From Gemmataceae bacterium (GTDB lineage: Bacteria > Planctomycetota > Planctomycetia > Gemmatales > Gemmataceae): 6,716 bases of DNA. The notes under the pieces were generated by a model. That model was not told the DNA's origin. It searched no databases and saw only the letters and a list, made by a program, of their open reading frames with translations. The stretch is taken from assembly GCA_020847555.1 (NCBI GenBank), contig JADLBT010000015.1, forward strand, positions 1 to 6,716, given 5' to 3'. A program made the position numbers and the translations under genes. Positions 5,212 to 6,716 of this stretch are shown here, piece by piece; positions within the stretch are counted from its first letter, which is position 1; the number at the start of each line of letters is the position of its first letter.

Positions 5212-6300
5212 ATGGTTCTTTCGCGTTATCCGATCCGCCGCCGACTCCTCTCCCGCTCGGCCGCCTTCCTGGCCGTCACCGCGTGCCTGTTCTGGCAGGC
5301 TGCCGCCCACGCCCAGCGGGGCGGAACCGGGGGCGGAACCAACGGCGTGGAGATCAAGAGCAGCGAGAAGTTCCGCAACGCCTTCCGCGACTCGGTCGCG
5401 CAGGCGGCGAAGAGTACCGTGCGCGTGCAGTGCAACGGTAAGGACACGGCCCTGGGCGTGGTTGTCGGCGCCAACGGGTTCATCCTCACACAGGCGAGCG
5501 ATCTGGAAGGCGACATCACCGTGAAGACCCGGACTGGCGAAACCCTCAAAGCCGAACTGATCGGCGTTCACGAATCGCACGGCCTGGCGCTGCTCAAGGT
5601 CGCGGCCAACAACCTGACGCCGGTGAAGTGGGAGAACAGCAAGACGGCGGCGGTCGGCAACTGGGTCGCAAGCCCTGGCATGGGCACTGCGCCGATAGCG
5701 GTGGGCGTCGTCAGCGTCGCGACGCGCCACATCCCCAACGCCAAGGTGCCGCCACCGCCCGGTACGAGCGGCGGCGGGTTCCTGGGGATCGGCCTGGCGG
5801 AAACCGAACTGGGGGCCGTGATCGGCGAGGTGCAACCCAAGAGTGCCGCGGCAAAGGCCGGCCTGAAGGTGGATGACGTGATCCTGTCCGTCTCCGGCAA
5901 GCCGACGCCCGACGCCGAGACGCTGATCCGCACGATTGGCCGCTACAAGCCCAACGATGCGATAACGCTGCGGGTCAAGCGCGGAGACGAGGAGATGGAT
6001 CTCAAGGCGACGCTGGGCAAGCGTCCGGCCGGCGGCCTGTCGCGCGGCGACTTCCAGAACAACCTGGGGAGCAAACTCAGCAAACGCCGCGGCGGGTTCC
6101 CGGTGATCCTCCAGCACGACACCGTCCTGGAAGCGCCCAACCTCGGGGGGCCGCTGGTCGATCTCGCCGGCAACGTGGTCGGGGTGAACATCTCCCGCGC
6201 CGGGCGACCGGAAACCTATGCGATACCGTCCGAAACCATTCAGGCCGTGCTTCCTGACCTGATGGCGGGGAAACTGGCACCGCGGCCGGAGAAGAAGTGA
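5212..6300 (+). CDS. Secreted trypsin-fold pseudoprotease with a PDZ domain inserted in the fold
   Basis: A 362-residue protein. Residues 1-34 form a signal peptide with an RRR-containing start and a likely cleavage after AHA (34). The trypsin fold is recognisable, but the triad is gone: ILTQASDL has S96 where HtrA relatives have His, SHGLALLKV has G124 in place of Asp, and NLGGPLVDLAGNVVGVN has L311 in place of the nucleophile. The PDZ domain (about 188-272, starting FLGIGL, with KSAAAKAGLKVDDVIL) lies between the middle of the second barrel (GVVSVATRHIP, then a PPPPG linker) and the strand leading to the lost serine (FPVILQHDTVL), so it is an insertion into the fold rather than a C-terminal domain. 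The final stretch to residue 350 returns to trypsin-fold sequence. It probably acts in the periplasm as a binding or scaffold protein, not an enzyme. The ATG is preceded by CGGAG (5197-5201). I recall similar planctomycete proteins annotated as S1C proteases. Confidence 0.85.
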   Translation: MVLSRYPIRRRLLSRSAAFLAVTACLFWQAAAHAQRGGTGGGTNGVEIKSSEKFRNAFRDSVAQAAKSTVRVQCNGKDTALGVVVGANGFILTQASDLEGDITVKTRTGETLKAELIGVHESHGLALLKVAANNLTPVKWENSKTAAVGNWVASPGMGTAPIAVGVVSVATRHIPNAKVPPPPGTSGGGFLGIGLAETELGAVIGEVQPKSAAAKAGLKVDDVILSVSGKPTPDAETLIRTIGRYKPNDAITLRVKRGDEEMDLKATLGKRPAGGLSRGDFQNNLGSKLSKRRGGFPVILQHDTVLEAPNLGGPLVDLAGNVVGVNISRAGRPETYAIPSETIQAVLPDLMAGKLAPRPEKK

Positions 6301-6542
6301 TCGGCCCGGAAAAAAAGTGCCCCGCCGCTGGCCTGATCGAGGTGTCGCCCAACCACCTGACCAATACCAAACGGCGGGACATCGGTAAGCGGCCTCGTTG
6401 CAGTTCCCCTGGCCGCTGTTTGTAAGCTACATGAGATTATCGGAGGAGTATATCCGTATTCTTACGGAAACCGAATAATTCGCGATCGATTCGAGACTCG
6501 CAGACAAATTCGGTCCGCAAATTGCAGTGTCGCGTGTGCCGC

Positions 6543-6614
6543 ACCCGACGAGCTGGAAGCGTAAGCGACAATCCTGTTGGATGTTCCGTCGCTTACGCTT
6601 CCGGCTCGTCGGGT
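6543..6614 (+). repeat. 27-bp inverted repeat, probable dispersed planctomycete palindrome
   Basis: The left arm 6543-6569 (ACCCGACGAGCTGGAAGCGT and on to GAC) and the right arm 6588-6614 are complementary over 27 positions with a single T-G wobble (6554 against 6603) and an 18-nt loop. TTTT at 6614-6617 follows the right arm, so on the + strand it could also act as an intrinsic terminator. The core CGGAAGCGTAAGCGAC is, from memory, a very frequent intergenic sequence in Gemmata-like planctomycetes, comparable to REP elements. No transposase lies next to it here. Confidence 0.75.
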
Positions 6615-6660
6615 TTTGTCCGCCTGCCTGGTGCAGGATCAAGGGCAGTGATGTACAAGG

Positions 6661-6708
6661 CCCACGGGTGGCGTCCCGTGGGTCAGGTGCTGGGGATCTG
6701 GCCCACGG
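6661..6708 (+). repeat. Overlapping alternative hairpins at the right edge
   Basis: CCCACGGG (6661-6668) pairs perfectly with CCCGTGGG (6675-6682) around six bases. Part of that right arm, in CCGTGGGTCAG (6676-6686), can instead pair with CTGGCCCACGG (6698-6708) with one wobble. The two stems exclude each other. It may be a leader-type switch for a gene beyond the window or another dispersed palindrome. Confidence 0.5.
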
Positions 6709-6716
6709 TCTTGAAA

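Larger units (their letters stand above)
6301..6716 (+). other. Gene-free segment with structured and AT-rich DNA
   Basis: No supported gene in 416 bases. From left to right it holds: a run of seven A at 6310-6316, next to CCCGCCG (6321-6327) that pairs with CGGCGGG (6372-6378) and encloses AGGTG (6340-6344) with CACCT (6354-6358), which in the opposite direction would resemble a loose terminator; a patch at 6421-6480 that is only about 37% G+C by hand count; a small hairpin TCCGTA/TACGGA (6453-6468); and two strong inverted repeats listed separately. A GGAGGAG at 6442-6448 has no start codon at a useful distance. Confidence 0.6.

Noticed and set aside
6310..6378. Minus-strand intrinsic terminator (stem CCCGCCG/CGGCGGG with the A-run at 6310-6316)
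   Set aside because: The stem is only 7 bp around a 44-base loop and no gene on the minus strand is seen to need it; noted under the gene-free segment only.
6427..6642. 71-residue reading frame on the minus strand containing SRKRKRR
   Set aside because: It starts at TTG and its Arg/Lys string is just the translation of the 27-bp palindrome; no family resemblance.
6651..6716. Reading frame starting at ATG 6651 and open to the right edge
   Set aside because: Only 22 codons are visible, they overlap the alternative hairpins, and no convincing ribosome binding site precedes it. A real gene start here cannot be excluded without more sequence.

Overview
The window is a GC-rich, densely coding stretch in which every supported gene lies on the + strand. 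The best guess for the host is a planctomycete of the Gemmata type. This rests on gene content (prenyltransferase-repeat protein, planctomycete-like trypsin/PDZ proteins), on long arms containing the sequence GGAAGCGTAAGCGAC, which I remember as a dispersed intergenic repeat of that group, and on proteins whose wording resembles planctomycete homologues. This is recognition from memory, not a database result.

Layout. Positions 3-584 hold the 3' end of a protein with a prenyltransferase/squalene-cyclase-type repeat; its start lies outside the window. Positions 710-1204 encode a DinB/YfiT-family protein with an intact three-histidine metal site. Positions 1439-2629 encode a class I/II PLP aminotransferase (aspartate aminotransferase type). 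After a gap filled by a striking 7-bp-unit inverted repeat, positions 2723-3679 encode an ornithine cyclodeaminase/mu-crystallin family dehydrogenase. The two may form an amino-acid-metabolism pair. A good sigma70-like promoter (3692-3719) then precedes a secreted two-gene unit: a trypsin-like serine protease with a C-terminal PDZ domain (3987-5042) and a second trypsin-fold/PDZ protein (5212-6300). The last 416 bases hold no gene I can support, but contain an AT-rich patch and two strong inverted repeats.

Most interesting content. The second trypsin-fold protein has lost all three catalytic residues (His to Ser96, Asp to Gly124, Ser to Leu311), and its PDZ domain sits inside the protease fold, before the segment that should carry the nucleophile, not at the C terminus. 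It lies directly downstream of an active-looking protease with an intact H106/D137/S207 triad. A periplasmic protease-pseudoprotease pair is therefore the best candidate here for under-described biology. The gaps are also rich in structured DNA: five of the intergenic segments carry long perfect or near-perfect inverted repeats, and two genes are preceded by a shared TATRCTAA promoter-like element.
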